Assembly (NCBI GenBank): GCA_036936605.1 | Contig: JAUPFV010000004.1 | Coordinates: 184,220,807 to 184,284,806 of the forward strand | Direction of reading: 5' to 3' | Length of the DNA stretch: 64,000 bases | Source of the DNA: Limnanthes douglasii subsp. nivea | Taxonomy: Eukaryota; Streptophyta; Magnoliopsida; Brassicales; Limnanthaceae | Part shown: one piece after another, positions 31,191-41,964 of the stretch | Position numbering within the stretch: position 1 is the stretch's first letter | Layout: every line of letters starts with the position of its first letter | Notes under the pieces: model-generated | What the model saw: the letters and a program-made list of their open reading frames with translations, nothing else | Told to the model about the DNA's origin: nothing | Databases searched by the model: none | Made by a program: the position numbers and the translations under genes

Positions 31191-32085
31191 CTTTTGTCTC
31201 CACTGGATTAGTTCTATAAGCAGGTCTGTTAGGAAGGGAGGCTCCATGTACAAAATCTATTTGGTGTTCGATGTCTCTAATTGGTGGAAGCCCCTTTGGA
31301 TTATCTTCAGGGAATACATCTTCAAATTCCTGCAAGAGAGAAGTCATCTCACTCGGCAACACCGGTGTCAAGTTAGTTAAACTCATAAGAGTTTCCTTAA
31401 ACACAAAAAGTAACATAGGTTGCTTAGAGAATAATGCTTTCTTAACCTCACCAGATTTTGCATAGAAATTCGAATGTTTAGTTACCAGACTTTCCTTGTT
31501 CAGCATATGCTTTTGATCTTGGTAAACTTCTCGTGGAGTCATGGGCACTAGAGTGGTTTTCCTTCCTTGAAACTCAAATGTATGGCGATTAGTGAATCCA
31601 TCATGGATAACCTTTCGATCAGATTGCCATGGCCTTCCTAACAGTATGGGACTAGCCTCCATTGGTAGAACATCACATAAAACTTCATCTTCGTACTTAC
31701 CAATGGCTAAGGGAACTTCTACTTGGTGGCTCACTTTCAATTTTCCATTGTCGTTAAGCCATTGAAGCTTGTAAGGTGCTGGATGCTTTTTCGTTTTTAA
31801 ACCAATCTTCTTTACCATAGACTCACTTGCCACATTTGTACAACTGCCTCCATCGATAATAAGGCTACAAACTTTCCCTTGAACAAGACACCTAGTGTGA
31901 AACAGATTCTCCCTTTGCTCTTGTTCTTCTTTTTTTGTTTGAACGCTTAAAGACCTTCTGGCTACCAATAAATCTCCTTTAGCAGGTCGCTCTAAGTGTT
32001 CTTCGGAAGAATTAGAGACAATTTCTTCTTCCTCTGAAATTATTTCTTCATTATCTAGAATTGTCATAATCTTCTTATTAAACAC
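31191..32085 (-). pseudogene. C1 protease and RT N-terminus
   Basis: An open frame of 300 codons. The protease has VCSLIIDGGSCTNVAS (active Asp present, DGG rather than DSG/DTG) and ILLGRPWQSDRKVIHDG. The RT lead has [19 protein letters not shown] and [15 protein letters not shown]. The frame ends at a TAG in place of Gln after VETKEL. The segment is upstream of and out of register with the RT at 30599-31129. Confidence 0.84.
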
Positions 32086-33125
32086 TCATTAGCATAATGT
32101 CCCATCCCTGTGCACTTGAAACACTTAACATCACGAGTTCTGATTGCAACCTCTTTAGGTTTGCCCTTGTTATCAATAGACAATGGTGTTCCAGATTTTT
32201 GGTTCACCTCTACATAGCTTCCTTTTTGATAATTGGTCTTCTCATCTTTTGAATAACTTGGCTTAAATTGTTACTGCCCCTGAACCGTAACTTGATCTTG
32301 AGGAGTTCTTTCTTTTAACTTGTTGTTCAAATAGCAAAGCTTTGTGTAGCATCTCTTCTAGTTCAACATAATACTGAGTTTCCAATCTATCTTGAATTTC
32401 TATATTTAAACCCCCAAGAAACCTTGACATTGTTGCCTCTCTATCTTCTGAAATATCAGCTCACAACATTAAGGTCTCCATTTCTTGATAATACTCTTCA
32501 ACAGATCAGCTTCCTTGTGTTAATCTCCTCAACTTTAGATGCAGCTCACGGTGGTAATGACTAGGAACAAACCTCTTCTGCATAATGACTTTCATTTCTG
32601 CCCATGATTCTATAGGATGTTCCCCATTATGCCTTGTTGAGGTAACTAGTTGATCCCACAAACTAAGAGCATAATCATAAAATTCAGTAGCAGCAATTCT
32701 TACGTGATTGGTCTCCGTGTAGTGTTGAACGTTGAAAACGAGTTCAATCTTCTTTTCCCATTCCAAATAGGAATCTGGGTCGTTTTTTCCATGGAATGGT
32801 GGAATCTTAATCTTGAGACCTCCAAGATTGTCACGCATATGTTCGTTGCCCTCTCTTGTACGTCTATGGTGCCTTCTATGGCTGTTTCGAGACGGGTTTC
32901 TCATGCGTTCATAATTTTAATCAGCGGCTTCATTTCTGAATTGTTCAGGTAGTTCACGGTTTCTTCTTGGATTGGTTTGTCGTGAACGGTTCCGCTCGTG
33001 GTCAGTGTTTGATTGAAGCTCTTCGCAAAAGGCATCTATTTTGGTGCAATTAACTTTGCCATAGCTTCAATTAGAAGCTTGTTGTTATTGAAGTTACGGT
33101 TTTCTGCATCATTTGAATTAGACAT
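32086..33125 (-). pseudogene. C1 gag, frameshifted
   Basis: The start is the Met at 33125, equivalent to MSNSNDAK of the array. The frame 32506-32904 contains the gag core KIKIPPFHGKNDPDSYLEW, ATEFYDYALSLWDQL and KRFVPSHYHRELHLK. The CCHC knuckle CFKCxGMGHYANEC lies around 32085-32135. At least one frameshift (before MRNPSRNS) and several stops break it. The intact counterpart is at 51138-52637. Confidence 0.84.
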
Positions 33126-33431
33126 CCTTTTCTACAAAACAAATCACCAGCAACAAGTCCTTGGAAAGTTCTTCAATTTATTTAAAACCATAAAACATAT
33201 CCAAATCTGTTTTCCTAAGAATATTACGAGGTAGGTTTCACAACAGCACCTAAAAACGATTTTCTACGATTTTTAATCTCAAACAACTATAACTAGGGTG
33301 AAACATATCAGAATTTCGTGATTCAAAATGAAATCATCACACTAACACTCAAATCTTCACAAACAAACTGATAATATAAAATAGATGGAGAAAAATTAAT
33401 GAGAAAGAGAATACCCAACTTTCAGAATGTT

Positions 33432-33443
33432 GCTCTGATACCA
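33432..33443 (-). promoter_or_regulatory. C1 primer binding site (initiator-Met tRNA type)
   Basis: On the minus strand TGGTATCAGAGC starts two bases after the LTR end ...TTTATCA. This is the usual plant PBS complementary to the initiator methionine tRNA 3' end. Confidence 0.9.
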
Positions 33444-33445
33444 CT

Positions 33446-34317
33446 TGATAAACTCCTCCTAGAATCGGCACTCTGAAATGGGATAGGGATAACTTTGCAA
33501 CCAGGAACCCAAAAGGATTCAAGGATCAAAGGATGTGGATCGATAGGTCACACAAAGGTTGTGGAAAGGCCTTTGATATTCCAACTGATCTTCCTTTGGA
33601 TATCACGCACCAAATGAAGAACAGGTTTTCTTGTGGAAATTACACACCAACAAGAGAAGAGTAAAACTTAAGAAGTTTTTTCAGAATCAAAGATAGTCTA
33701 ACCATTAGAATTCTGAGTACATAGTTTTTATAGGAGAAAAAACTAGCCTTGAACACAATCAAGGCTGTTCTTGGAAACACAATGCATGCCTCTAAAACAA
33801 TTAAGGCTTTTCTTGGAAATAAAATGCTTTAATATTGAAAATACAAAGTATTAATGATATAAGCTGGAATTCAGACCCTTCCCTCCTCCAAGGACGTGGC
33901 TTTTGGTGTAGATGGGCCTTGGGCTTTTATTTCAACAAATGGGCAATGGTGAAGTGAAACAATTGCCTCATTAAAAACCTTGTCAAGAAAATCCATTGGG
34001 ACAAAACTTGAACAAGGGAAAAAGAGTACAATCGAGACACTTTCTCATTTGTTGAAATCAATTAGCTTGAATCAAGACCAAAGTGGTTTGACAAGATTTT
34101 CCACCATACTTGCTGTTTTGATCACGTGGATTCTCTAGTTGATTAAGCAATCCTCAATCAGCTTTGTTAAATTGTTTTGCTCTAGATCGAGTTGTTGGAC
34201 CAGCCGGTAAAATAAGAATATCTTCAACTTCAAGCTCATCTTTTTTTTTCAAGTTGTTCATCTGGTTCTTGCACATTTCCATGTTCTAAGCTCATTGTGT
34301 CATCTAGGATCACATCA
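33446..34317 (-). repeat. C1 5' LTR
   Basis: An 872-base LTR with TG...CA ends (TGATGTGATCC to GAGTTTATCA on the minus strand), nearly collinear with the four array LTRs. It contains a CTATAAAAAC TATA-like box. Its integrase-tail frame is disrupted by an A-run near 34240. Confidence 0.92.
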
Positions 34318-35864
34318 CCCACCAATATCTGCCTCATTCATGGCCTCGACAAGCCTGCAGTTGTCAACTCCCAAAACATACAAAGTTTTTTCATTTACCT
34401 GCCCCTCCACCGATGTCTCATGAACATCGTTCGGTCCATCAGCAGCTCCACATTCATTATTTTCCTCATCCTTTTCACCTCCATCTTCTACCCCCTCGTG
34501 TGCGTCTTCTTCATTATCGTCAGGTGTAGAACCCTCTACAACTTCTTCTTCTATATCAGGTTTTTCTGTCCTTCTTCTAACTTTTTGATCCCATGTTTTA
34601 TTGAGACATAAACTATGGTTTTAGGAACCTCATCCACTGTTATTGATACATCTACTCTTTTCACTGGTGACTCCTCTTCTACCGAACAGAAAGGTAGTAC
34701 ACAAACCTTCTCTAGTGCTTCATTAACCCCAGCAACCTCTTCATCATCTTCGTTACCTTTATCAGCTTGTTCTTGAAGCTTCAAAGTCAACAAAGCAACC
34801 TCCCTTTGGAGTTATTCAATCTGTGGTGAAATTCAACAAGTATTAGCGAAAGTATTTAAAATGCATCATTAAAATGTACAACCTATTAAACGACTTACTT
34901 GTCGATTCTTTCGTGCAAGAGAAATCTTAAGCCTTTTGTGTTCTAACCGAGTATCTGTATTTTCCACTGGTTTTCTTCTTAACAGATTCCATCCTCTTAA
35001 ATAATATATTACAAGCGCTTGCCTTGTAAACTTTCATCCTCTTCGTCCGAGTACTTGAGCTACCCCCTTTATCGGGTGTATTTTTATTCTGATCCATCCA
35101 CCCCTGCAGTTGTTGCCCGTAATCCTCATCCACACTACGGTATTCAGCTATTCCAGATCCCTCTCCAATCTCCATCTTATTTGTTTCTCCTCCACTACAA
35201 TACTTGCCCCACTTCCCTCTTCTACTGATCATCGTCATTTTCCTTTTGCTTGTCAACTTCCTAACAGACCCTGCCCCAGTCTCCCCCGATCAGAGGGCCA
35301 TTTCTTCAGCTTCAGTTAACTTGACCTCTCCTTCCAACACTTGCAACACGCAACAAGTATGTTCAAACAAACAGCGCACACGCACGTTTAAGACACGAAC
35401 TATTTTAATGAAGTATCTCTATGAAGCGAATCATGTTATGACTAAGTACACATCTCGCAATGCGTATTATACAACCATCTGATTCATGTACGAGTCACTT
35501 TATAGATGCAATGCGATTCGTTCAGCCACCAACAATATATGACGCGATGCATGCAGTGCAGACGTTGTTGTTGGGTTTTTAACCTGTTCCCGCATACGGC
35601 GCGAGACTCTCACACGAATCGTGCAGCCTACAGGATATTGGTTGCTAATACATATCGCGCGAGAGAGTGCTTAGCATTTATGCCTAGCGCGATTCAATAC
35701 AAAGACAATATCAAACGGCCCTCATCATCTGCCAACTTCCTCAGCCTCTTAACAAGCGCAATAGTGGACTCCTTGCACTCAAGCCTCCACCATTTGTAGC
35801 ACCTAGGTATCATGTTTGGCCTTACCAGATCTGCCCCTAATGTGGTCTGCTCCATTATGAAGGG
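34318..35864 (-). pseudogene. Ulp1-like gene, second diverged copy, partial
   Basis: The islands run in the same order as in copy 1. At 35720-35864 GADLVRPNMIPRC matches GLDLVKPNMIPRF of copy 1. At 34927-35256 there is a basic segment (STRTKRMKVYKA). At 34551-34793 an acidic segment contains VPKTIVYV. At 34320-34400 TLYVLGVDN matches IVYVLGVNK. An acceptor TTTTTCCAG|CCC precedes the first island at 35864. The copy stops exactly at the C1 LTR; its protease half is not present. This indicates an old tandem duplication later disrupted by C1. The function of these segments is unknown. Confidence 0.5.
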
Positions 35865-35889
35865 CTGGAAAAAAATAAACCGTGGTTTT

Positions 35890-35979
35890 GCAGTCCTGCC
35901 GGTTTGCGGTCCTGCCGGTTTACTCCTTATGTGGTCCTAGCGGATTGCGGTCCTAACGGTTTGCGGTCCTGCCAGTTTC
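35890..35979 (+). repeat. 16-base minisatellite in putative intron of copy 2
   Basis: Five degenerate units of GCGGTCCTGCCGGTTT type, one with an inserted ACTCCTTATGT. It lies directly upstream (minus-strand sense) of the acceptor at 35864 and is GC-richer than its surroundings. Confidence 0.82.
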
Positions 35980-36363
35980 ACAGTTAAACCACCAGTTCAT
36001 AAACAGATCTCCAGCTTTGAACCGCGGTTCCTGAACCATTTACCACCTCTATCCGCAACTGATCCCTCCATTTTGGTACAACTCTTTTCTTCTCTTTCCA
36101 AAGACTTCACTAATTCATATACGACATATTATAGACAATGCCTTACACGTATGCATGCACGATGAGGGATAAAATATAGTGAATATAATATACATGTCTG
36201 GTTAGTTGAACTATGGTTAGTATCGCGTAAGCACATGCAGTACAGTAGGTGTGATATCGATAATAATTGTAAATACAACTGACCCCATTAATAGTCACAG
36301 AATACACAATTGTGCTTCTCCACCATAAGGGTATTGTTTTCGTCATGTAATAGTTATTACTTA
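35980..36363. other. Non-coding stretch upstream of copy 2
   Basis: A possible short minus-strand coding island (YELVKSLEREEKSCTKMEGS at about 36060-36120) is seen, but nothing recognisable. The rest is AT-rich. Confidence 0.3.
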
Positions 36364-36624
36364 CTTCCTGTTCCTAAACATTTGACGTTTTAGCAAAAAC
36401 TTTTTATCACAAATTAATTATCGTTTGCAAATTTTAAAATGGTATTGATGGTTGTTTACCATTCATATCTCTTTTCATATTAATTATTTTATTTTAAATA
36501 CATGTTAATTGAAAATGTTATTTCTGGCAATTAGAATTACTTTTTACCATTTCAAACTTAATAATGATTTTTCTTAATTAACGTGTACAGACCTAGAACG
36601 TCAAACATTAAGAGACGTAGGGAG
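36364..36624. mobile_element. Stowaway-like MITE
   Basis: 261 bases bounded by TA at 36362-36363 and 36625-36626. The left end CTTCCTGTTCCTAAACATTT and the right end (reverse complement CTCCCTACGTCTCTTAATGTT) form inverted repeats of about 28 bases that share TTTGACGTT. The ends resemble the Stowaway consensus start CTCCCTCCGTCC. AT-rich interior, no coding capacity. Confidence 0.82.
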
Positions 36625-36649
36625 TAGTATATATTATAACTATGTTAGA

Positions 36650-36760
36650 AAAATAAAATATCCCAATTGTGCACTCGTATAATAGACATTGCATATGTGA
36701 TTAAATGTTAGCAAAATAAAGTATCACAATTGTACACTCGTATAATAAACATTGCATTGT
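36650..36760 (+). repeat. 62-base tandem duplication
   Basis: CAATTGTGCACTCGTATAAT at about 36664 recurs as CAATTGTACACTCGTATAAT at about 36726, with matching flanks. The following 36760-37370 is AT-rich and I see no gene in it. Confidence 0.75.
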
Positions 36761-37371
36761 ATCGCATCTTACGTTGTTATATTATCACGTTATATATTAA
36801 TACTTTTTCTTTTCATCTCAATATTTTCACCTGTTTTTTTTCCGTAAGTGGTTGTGCAAATCGTGGCTCTAGTGTATATATTCTTTATGTGTATTGTGCG
36901 CATACCACTTGTACTTACATCGTCATATTTATGCAATACATGTCATTTTCATTCACAATATTGTTATGATAGGCAACTCAAAATACTAATTATGTAGATA
37001 AATGACAATAAATTTTTTAAAGAACATGAAAATATTAAAGAACATGGTATATATTGTTCTAATATGACGGTGACAATAGTAACTGGTATATAAAATATCA
37101 TAGTATTTATATATACACGTATCACAAACAAGAAAATGTAATATTGTTAGTGCACACATATTATTTTATATGTAACATTGTGTATCCACTTGATTTTGTT
37201 ACATTTGATCATCCACACAAACAACATGGTGAACTTTAAAAACAATCGACATAACATAAGCCGAATGCGCTATTTTTCCGTGCTAGATCGCTAAGTGATC
37301 TCCAAATAGAACGCCAAATAATCTATATCTCCACAATAGAATGAGCCATCAGCCAAATAATCTCCATCTCC

Positions 37372-37698
37372 GTGATAGAAATGGCTATAAACCAAGTGAT
37401 CTTCATCTTCATCTCTTGTTTTCTCATTTCTATTTGGTTGTTGCATACTTCTCTTCATCCTTTCAACGCCACAAATGACTCAATGATTTTGATACAATAC
37501 TTTTTTCTGCAGAGAAGTAGACGATGTCGGTATTTTAGGTGGGTTGATTTCTCTGTCGATGATAACTCAAAGATCGTAATTAATTGTCTGTTGAAGAAGA
37601 TTAAGAGGGTGGAAGCTGAATATCACTGGCAGAAGATTGCAATTAGGGTTCTTTCGGTATGTTTGATTGTATTAGGTGCAGTGTTGTTGTATTTATAA
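37372..37698 (+). pseudogene. Remnant resembling C-terminal half of a plant GRF-type zinc-finger protein
   Basis: The open frame has RSRRCRYFRWVDF followed by a helical stretch INCLLKKIKRVEAEYHW and a terminal hydrophobic segment (VLSVCLIVLGAVLLYL). This order (CxYFxWVD, coiled helix, membrane-like tail) is common in plant GRF zinc-finger proteins of unknown function, which are often near mobile DNA. The upstream half of the finger (the CG...RRFxxC part) is not recognisable, so this is probably a truncated copy. The N-terminal hydrophobic residues may be non-genuine. Confidence 0.45.
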
Positions 37699-38899
37699 AT
37701 TGATACGCTTTGTTTGGAGACTCATCAGTGTACTAGCTTCTTATTGTTTTTTTATATTGTATTTCTTTTGTGTAACGGCTTCATAGATTGAAGTCATGGT
37801 TTGAAAATATTGTATTTTTTGCAATTGAAAATATTTTTTTGCAGTTTTTAGTGTAATGGCTTCTCAGTTTTTTTTATCTTGACTAACAAAGTCATTCAGG
37901 ATATTGGAACATAAGCACATTTTAATTTATTGGTAAACCTAAAAATAACCTGTAATTTTGTTAAATGACACTCAATATAACATGTATATCATATTAATAC
38001 ACACTTAATATTTAACTGTAATGATATAAACTTCAGAAAACATTTAATATAACCTGTAATTACAGATACTTAATATTTACCTGTTATTACACACTAGCTA
38101 CAACCTGTAACCAGTAATATAGACCTCTAATATAACCAGTAATATAGACCTATAATGTAACTAGTAATATAGACCTGTATTATAGACTTGTATTTTTTTT
38201 TGTGAAAACACTCAATACAACCTGTAACACAAGATTCAGCCATATGCAAACATCACATTCCATTCAAATATACAAAAAGCATCCAAAATGTAGCCATTAC
38301 AAAACAAACCCCTAATAACAACACCATTTGATCCACTCTCAGTCATTACACTAAGTCTGCAAACGGAAAAAAGCAACATAAATACATTTGTTAACCCCAC
38401 ATACTATTACAAAATACCTACTCCTAACATCATCCTACCTCAAAATAAATAGTCTATCAAATTGTAGCATGCTTTGTCGATGGTTCACTACCCGCTGCCC
38501 ATGATTGGGAACCTCCCGTTGCCACGACAGAGCTGCATGAGTTCCCAATGCTAGATCTGGTAACAATACCAACATAAATATTGGTGTTGACAAGTGTGTT
38601 ACCTAGAAGCAGCAACAACTGTTGCACCATCATGTGATGTAGCTGCACAATACCGATGTGCAAGTCTACTATTATAGTCTAACTTTTTGGCCATTTCATT
38701 TTCTTACCATGAATCAGGGAGCTTTCGCTTTTTGCTTGTTGTCGTAGTTGATGCTTGCTTTGCATCCTTGAACTACTACATATTCGCTGTCCACACCCAG
38801 TTGTTATGTGGGAGTGTGATGCTGTTTTGAGATGAAAATAATAAGGGGTCATGCTGAGCCCAAACCATAGAGTCTATTAATATGAAAGGTAAGTGCCAC
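37699..38899. other. AT-rich region without recognised genes
   Basis: Contains the minisatellite at 38090-38200. Short minus-strand frames at 38457-38663 (GGSQSWAAGSEPSTKHATI) and 38776-38958 (DPFALHSMYVWHLPFI) are not assignable. Confidence 0.4.
38090..38200 (+). repeat. Degenerate 25-base minisatellite
   Basis: About four or five units with AACCAGTAATATAGACCTCT-like sequence, flanked by looser ACCTGTAAT repeats from about 37960. Confidence 0.7.
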
Positions 38900-39130
38900 A
38901 CATACATACTATGTAACGCGAATGGATCCAGTATCAAGCCCTCAGTTGGGCCACACAATAGGGTCTAATTTACCTTGCCATAAATTATATGAGGAGTAAA
39001 TCTCACTCATAGTTACGTAACGCGAACTGATCTAGTATCAAGCCCTCGATTGGGCATCGTAATAGGGTCTAAGTTATCAAGCCCTCGAATAAGCTGATGA
39101 GCAATTCTCACTCATAGCTACGCAATGAGC
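38900..39130 (+). repeat. Tandem duplication of about 105 bases, two and a half copies
   Basis: GTATCAAGCCCTC, ATAGGGTCTAA and ATCTCACTCAT recur in order in two units. A partial third unit starts AGCTACGCAATGAG. No coding content seen. Confidence 0.72.
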
Positions 39131-39349
39131 CATACTGAGCTCGACCTTGGAAGGATATGCTAGGACACCACAAAAGTTGAACAAAGATATAGATCTCCCA
39201 AGCGCATTCTCATAGAAGCGCCACTATGTTGCTTACATGCTTACCATCTACACAAAGTCACTTACGACATTCGGTAAATTCTCCAACACAAGGTCCACAA
39301 CATCTACAACATAAAAAAGCAAGTACATCTATATATAGTCTGCACTTTA

Positions 39350-39550
39350 TCTTTGACCAAAAACTAGGGGGGCTACTCATCCATATCCAATAAAAAATCA
39401 AAAACATGCCGAAGAAGTAGTTAACATCCTAGCAGTATACTAATTGTTAGTTGTCCTTTGACAAAATAAAGTTTTTTATCCTCAAAGGAGGTTTTAACCG
39501 ACAAAGGTTTTTAACGAGGCAGAAAAAAATAACTACAAACCAAATAGGAT
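39350..39550 (+). other. Orphan Tat-like 3' end signals
   Basis: CTAGGGGGGCTACT at about 39365 looks like the polypurine tract before the T3 3' LTR (ACTAGGGGGCTACTG). GGTTTTTAACGAGGCAG at about 39507 matches the motif downstream of integrase in T2-T4. No LTR pair is found, so this is at most a relic. Confidence 0.35.
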
Positions 39551-40100
39551 ATGTCTCAGATAATCGTTCGGCTAGGAAAATCAATATAACCAACCCATAA
39601 GACTTTTTGAAGTCTAGCCGACATAGCTGGCATAGTTACTTTGGCATGATCAGCGACACCTCATCAGAAAAGATAAATGAAGACAGAGCTGCGACAACTG
39701 ACCAAATAAAAACAAGATAATCTCCTCAAAAGCAAAGAAGAACAAGAAGATTACACTATCCAGATATATTATGCGACCATTATATAGTCCTTATGTTTCG
39801 CTACACGATAAGGTAATATTCTATATATAATATTCAGATAAAAACATAATAGATTTAGAATTTAATTAGACCATTATTATTGCATATTTATTATTTATAT
39901 TATGTAATGAATATAGATAAATAAAGTTTCGAATCTATCAAAATAAATAAATTAAGTTTCGAATCTATCAAAATAAAGAAGGTTTCGCACCATCTTCGTT
40001 TATCCTTTAAATTTAAATTTTTTAAAAGTCTGTATCTTTTAAACCGTAACTCGAAAAAAACATCTGAAAACACAATTGGTTTTTATTTTTTTAAGACGAA

Positions 40101-40910
40101 CAAAACTAGTACCACTCATGATATGTTTTGATTTTTATTTTTTTCGCATCTATCTGTATTAACATTTTGCATCTATTGTATTAACGTTTCACAACTATAT
40201 TTACGTACTGAACAAACACGTTTCACATCTACTTCGTTAAAATCAGTTACACGTTTCAATAGAACTAGTTGAATTAACTATAAAAATCTCAATGTAAAAT
40301 AGATTAAAGATCACAATGAACCTGCATTGGAATCAAATCTGTGTGAAACCCTGCTCGAGGAGTAGTGATTACTCCATTTAGTAAGATGAAACCAAATTAC
40401 CCAAAAGAAAAAAAACTAAAATTGATCTCGAATACAATTTGATAAGATTTATTGTGTAAATTTCCATATCTCAACCGAATAGAAAAACCTCACTGCATTT
40501 AGCAAAACTAGTACCACTCATGATATGTTTTGGATATTTAATTTTTTTTGCATCTATCTTTATTAACATTTTACATCTATTGTATTAACGTTTCACAACT
40601 ATCTTTACGTACTGAACAAACACATTTCACATCTACTTCGATAAAACCAGAAACATGTTACACGTTTCAATAAAACTAGTCGAATTAACTATAAAAATCT
40701 CAATGTAAAATAGATTAAAGATCAGAATGAACCTGCATTTGAATCAAATCCATGTGAAACCCTACTCGAGGAGCAGTGATTACTCCACGTAGTAAGCTAA
40801 AACCAAATTACCCCAATGAAAAAAAAAACTAAAATTGATCTCAAATGCAATTTGATCAGATTTATTGTGTAAAGTTCCATATCTCAACCGAATAGAAAAA
40901 ACTCAATGCA
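40101..40910 (+). repeat. 402-base direct repeat dimer, unit A
   Basis: CAAAACTAGTACCACTCATG starts at 40101 and again at 40503, and similarity continues to about 40910. The repeat is non-coding and AT-rich. Confidence 0.88.
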
Positions 40911-41079
40911 TTTAGCTACAATGACGACATCACACATCTAAGAATGGATATAACGACAATCCAGGGTTCAAAATTTGAGAAACCAAGACAATCAAAACTT
41001 AAACCACACCGATTCGTTCTCAAATTCTGATTTAATCACTACACACGGTTATTTTCTCGTAGAGAGAAAATAATATATA

Positions 41080-41950
41080 TGATGTGATCCTAGATGACAC
41101 AAGGATCTTAGAACATGGAAATGTGCAAGAACCAGATGAACAACTTGAAAAACAAGATGAGCTTGAAATTGAAGATATTCTTATTTTACCGGCTGGTCCA
41201 ACAACTCGATCAAGAGAAAAACAATTTAACAAAGCTGCTGGAGGATTGCTTAATCAACTAGAGAATTCACGTGATCAAAACAAAAGGTATGGTGGAAAAG
41301 CTTGTCAAACCACTTTGGTCTTGATTCAAGCTAATTGATTTCAAGAAATGAGAAAGTGTCTCGATTGTACTCTTTTTCCCTTGTTCAAGTTTTGTCCCAA
41401 TGGGTTTTCTTGATAAGGTTTTTAATGAGGCAATTGTTTCACTTCACCATTGCCCATTTGTTGAAATAAAATCCCAAGGCCCATCTACACCAAAAGCCAC
41501 GTCCTTGGAGGAGGTAAGGGTCTGATTTCCAGCTTATATAATTAATACTTTGTATTTACAATATTAAAGCATTTTGTTTCCAAGAAAAGCCTTAATTGTT
41601 TTAGAGGCATGCATTATGTTTCCAAGAACAGCCTTAATTGTGTTCAAAGCTAGTTCTTTCTCCTATAAAAACTATGTACTCAGAATTCTAATGGTTAGAC
41701 TATCTTTGATTCTGAAAAAACTTCTTAAGTTTTACTCTTCTCTTATTGGTGTGTAATATCCACAAGAAAACTTGTTCTTCATTTGGTGCGTCATATCCAA
41801 AGGAAAATCAGTTGGAATATCAAAGGCCTTTCCACAACCTTTGTGTGACCTATCGATCCACATCCTTTGATCCTTGAATCCTTTTGGGTTCCTGGTTGCA
41901 AAGTTATCCCTATCCAATTTCAGAATGCCGATTCTAGGAGGAGTTTATCA
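41080..41950 (+). repeat. CRM-type LTR, unit A
   Basis: 871 bases, TGATGTGATCC to GAGTTTATCA. It contains CTATAAAAACTATG (TATA-like, about 41656) and the motif AAGGTTTTTAATGAGGCAAT. A PBS follows. Confidence 0.92.
41084..41338 (+). CDS. LTR-encoded integrase C-terminal tail (unit A)
   Basis: An 84-codon frame opens within the first bases of the LTR: DDTRILEHGNVQEPDEQLEK, DILILPAGPTTRSREKQFNK. In CRM-type chromoviruses the pol frame runs into the 3' LTR, which encodes the end of integrase (the CR region). The PxGPxTRSR...KQF segment fits that. The frame begins with a Met by chance and is presumably not translated alone in a 5' LTR. The same frame is in units B and C and in the last LTR. Confidence 0.6.
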   Translation: MILDDTRILEHGNVQEPDEQLEKQDELEIEDILILPAGPTTRSREKQFNKAAGGLLNQLENSRDQNKRYGGKACQTTLVLIQAN

Positions 41951-41952
41951 AG

Positions 41953-41964
41953 TGGTATCAGAGG
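41953..41964 (+). promoter_or_regulatory. PBS, unit A
   Basis: TGGTATCAGAGG, two bases after the LTR. The last base is G where units C and C1 have C. Confidence 0.85.

Larger units (their letters stand above)
29278..34317 (-). mobile_element. C1: CRM-like chromovirus, 3'-truncated
   Basis: On the minus strand: LTR (33446-34317), a PBS of initiator-Met type, gag, protease, RT, RNase H, then integrase cut off just after the catalytic Glu at about 29278, where Ulp1-like sequence begins. The rest of integrase and the 3' LTR are missing. Integrase and gag are of the CRM/centromeric chromovirus type. It is the closest relative in the window of the tandem array at 39631-54319. Confidence 0.85.

Noticed and set aside
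33432..33443. tRNA-Met gene fragment
   Set aside because: The 12-base match adjacent to the LTR end is the primer binding site. No cloverleaf is present.
34927..35256. Independent 109-codon gene on the minus strand
   Set aside because: Its position in the island order matches copy 1 of the Ulp1-like gene, so it is treated as part of copy 2.
41032..41232. Minus-strand Ser/Cys-rich frame repeated in all LTR copies (also 45178, 49894 and 53410)
   Set aside because: It is the mirror of the integrase-tail frame, and its composition follows from the Asp/Glu-rich sense strand.
41574..41756. Small frame MFPRKALIVLEACIMFPRTA repeated in each LTR
   Set aside because: It covers the LTR TATA and transcription-start region, has no homology I recognise, and is conserved only because the LTRs are recent copies.
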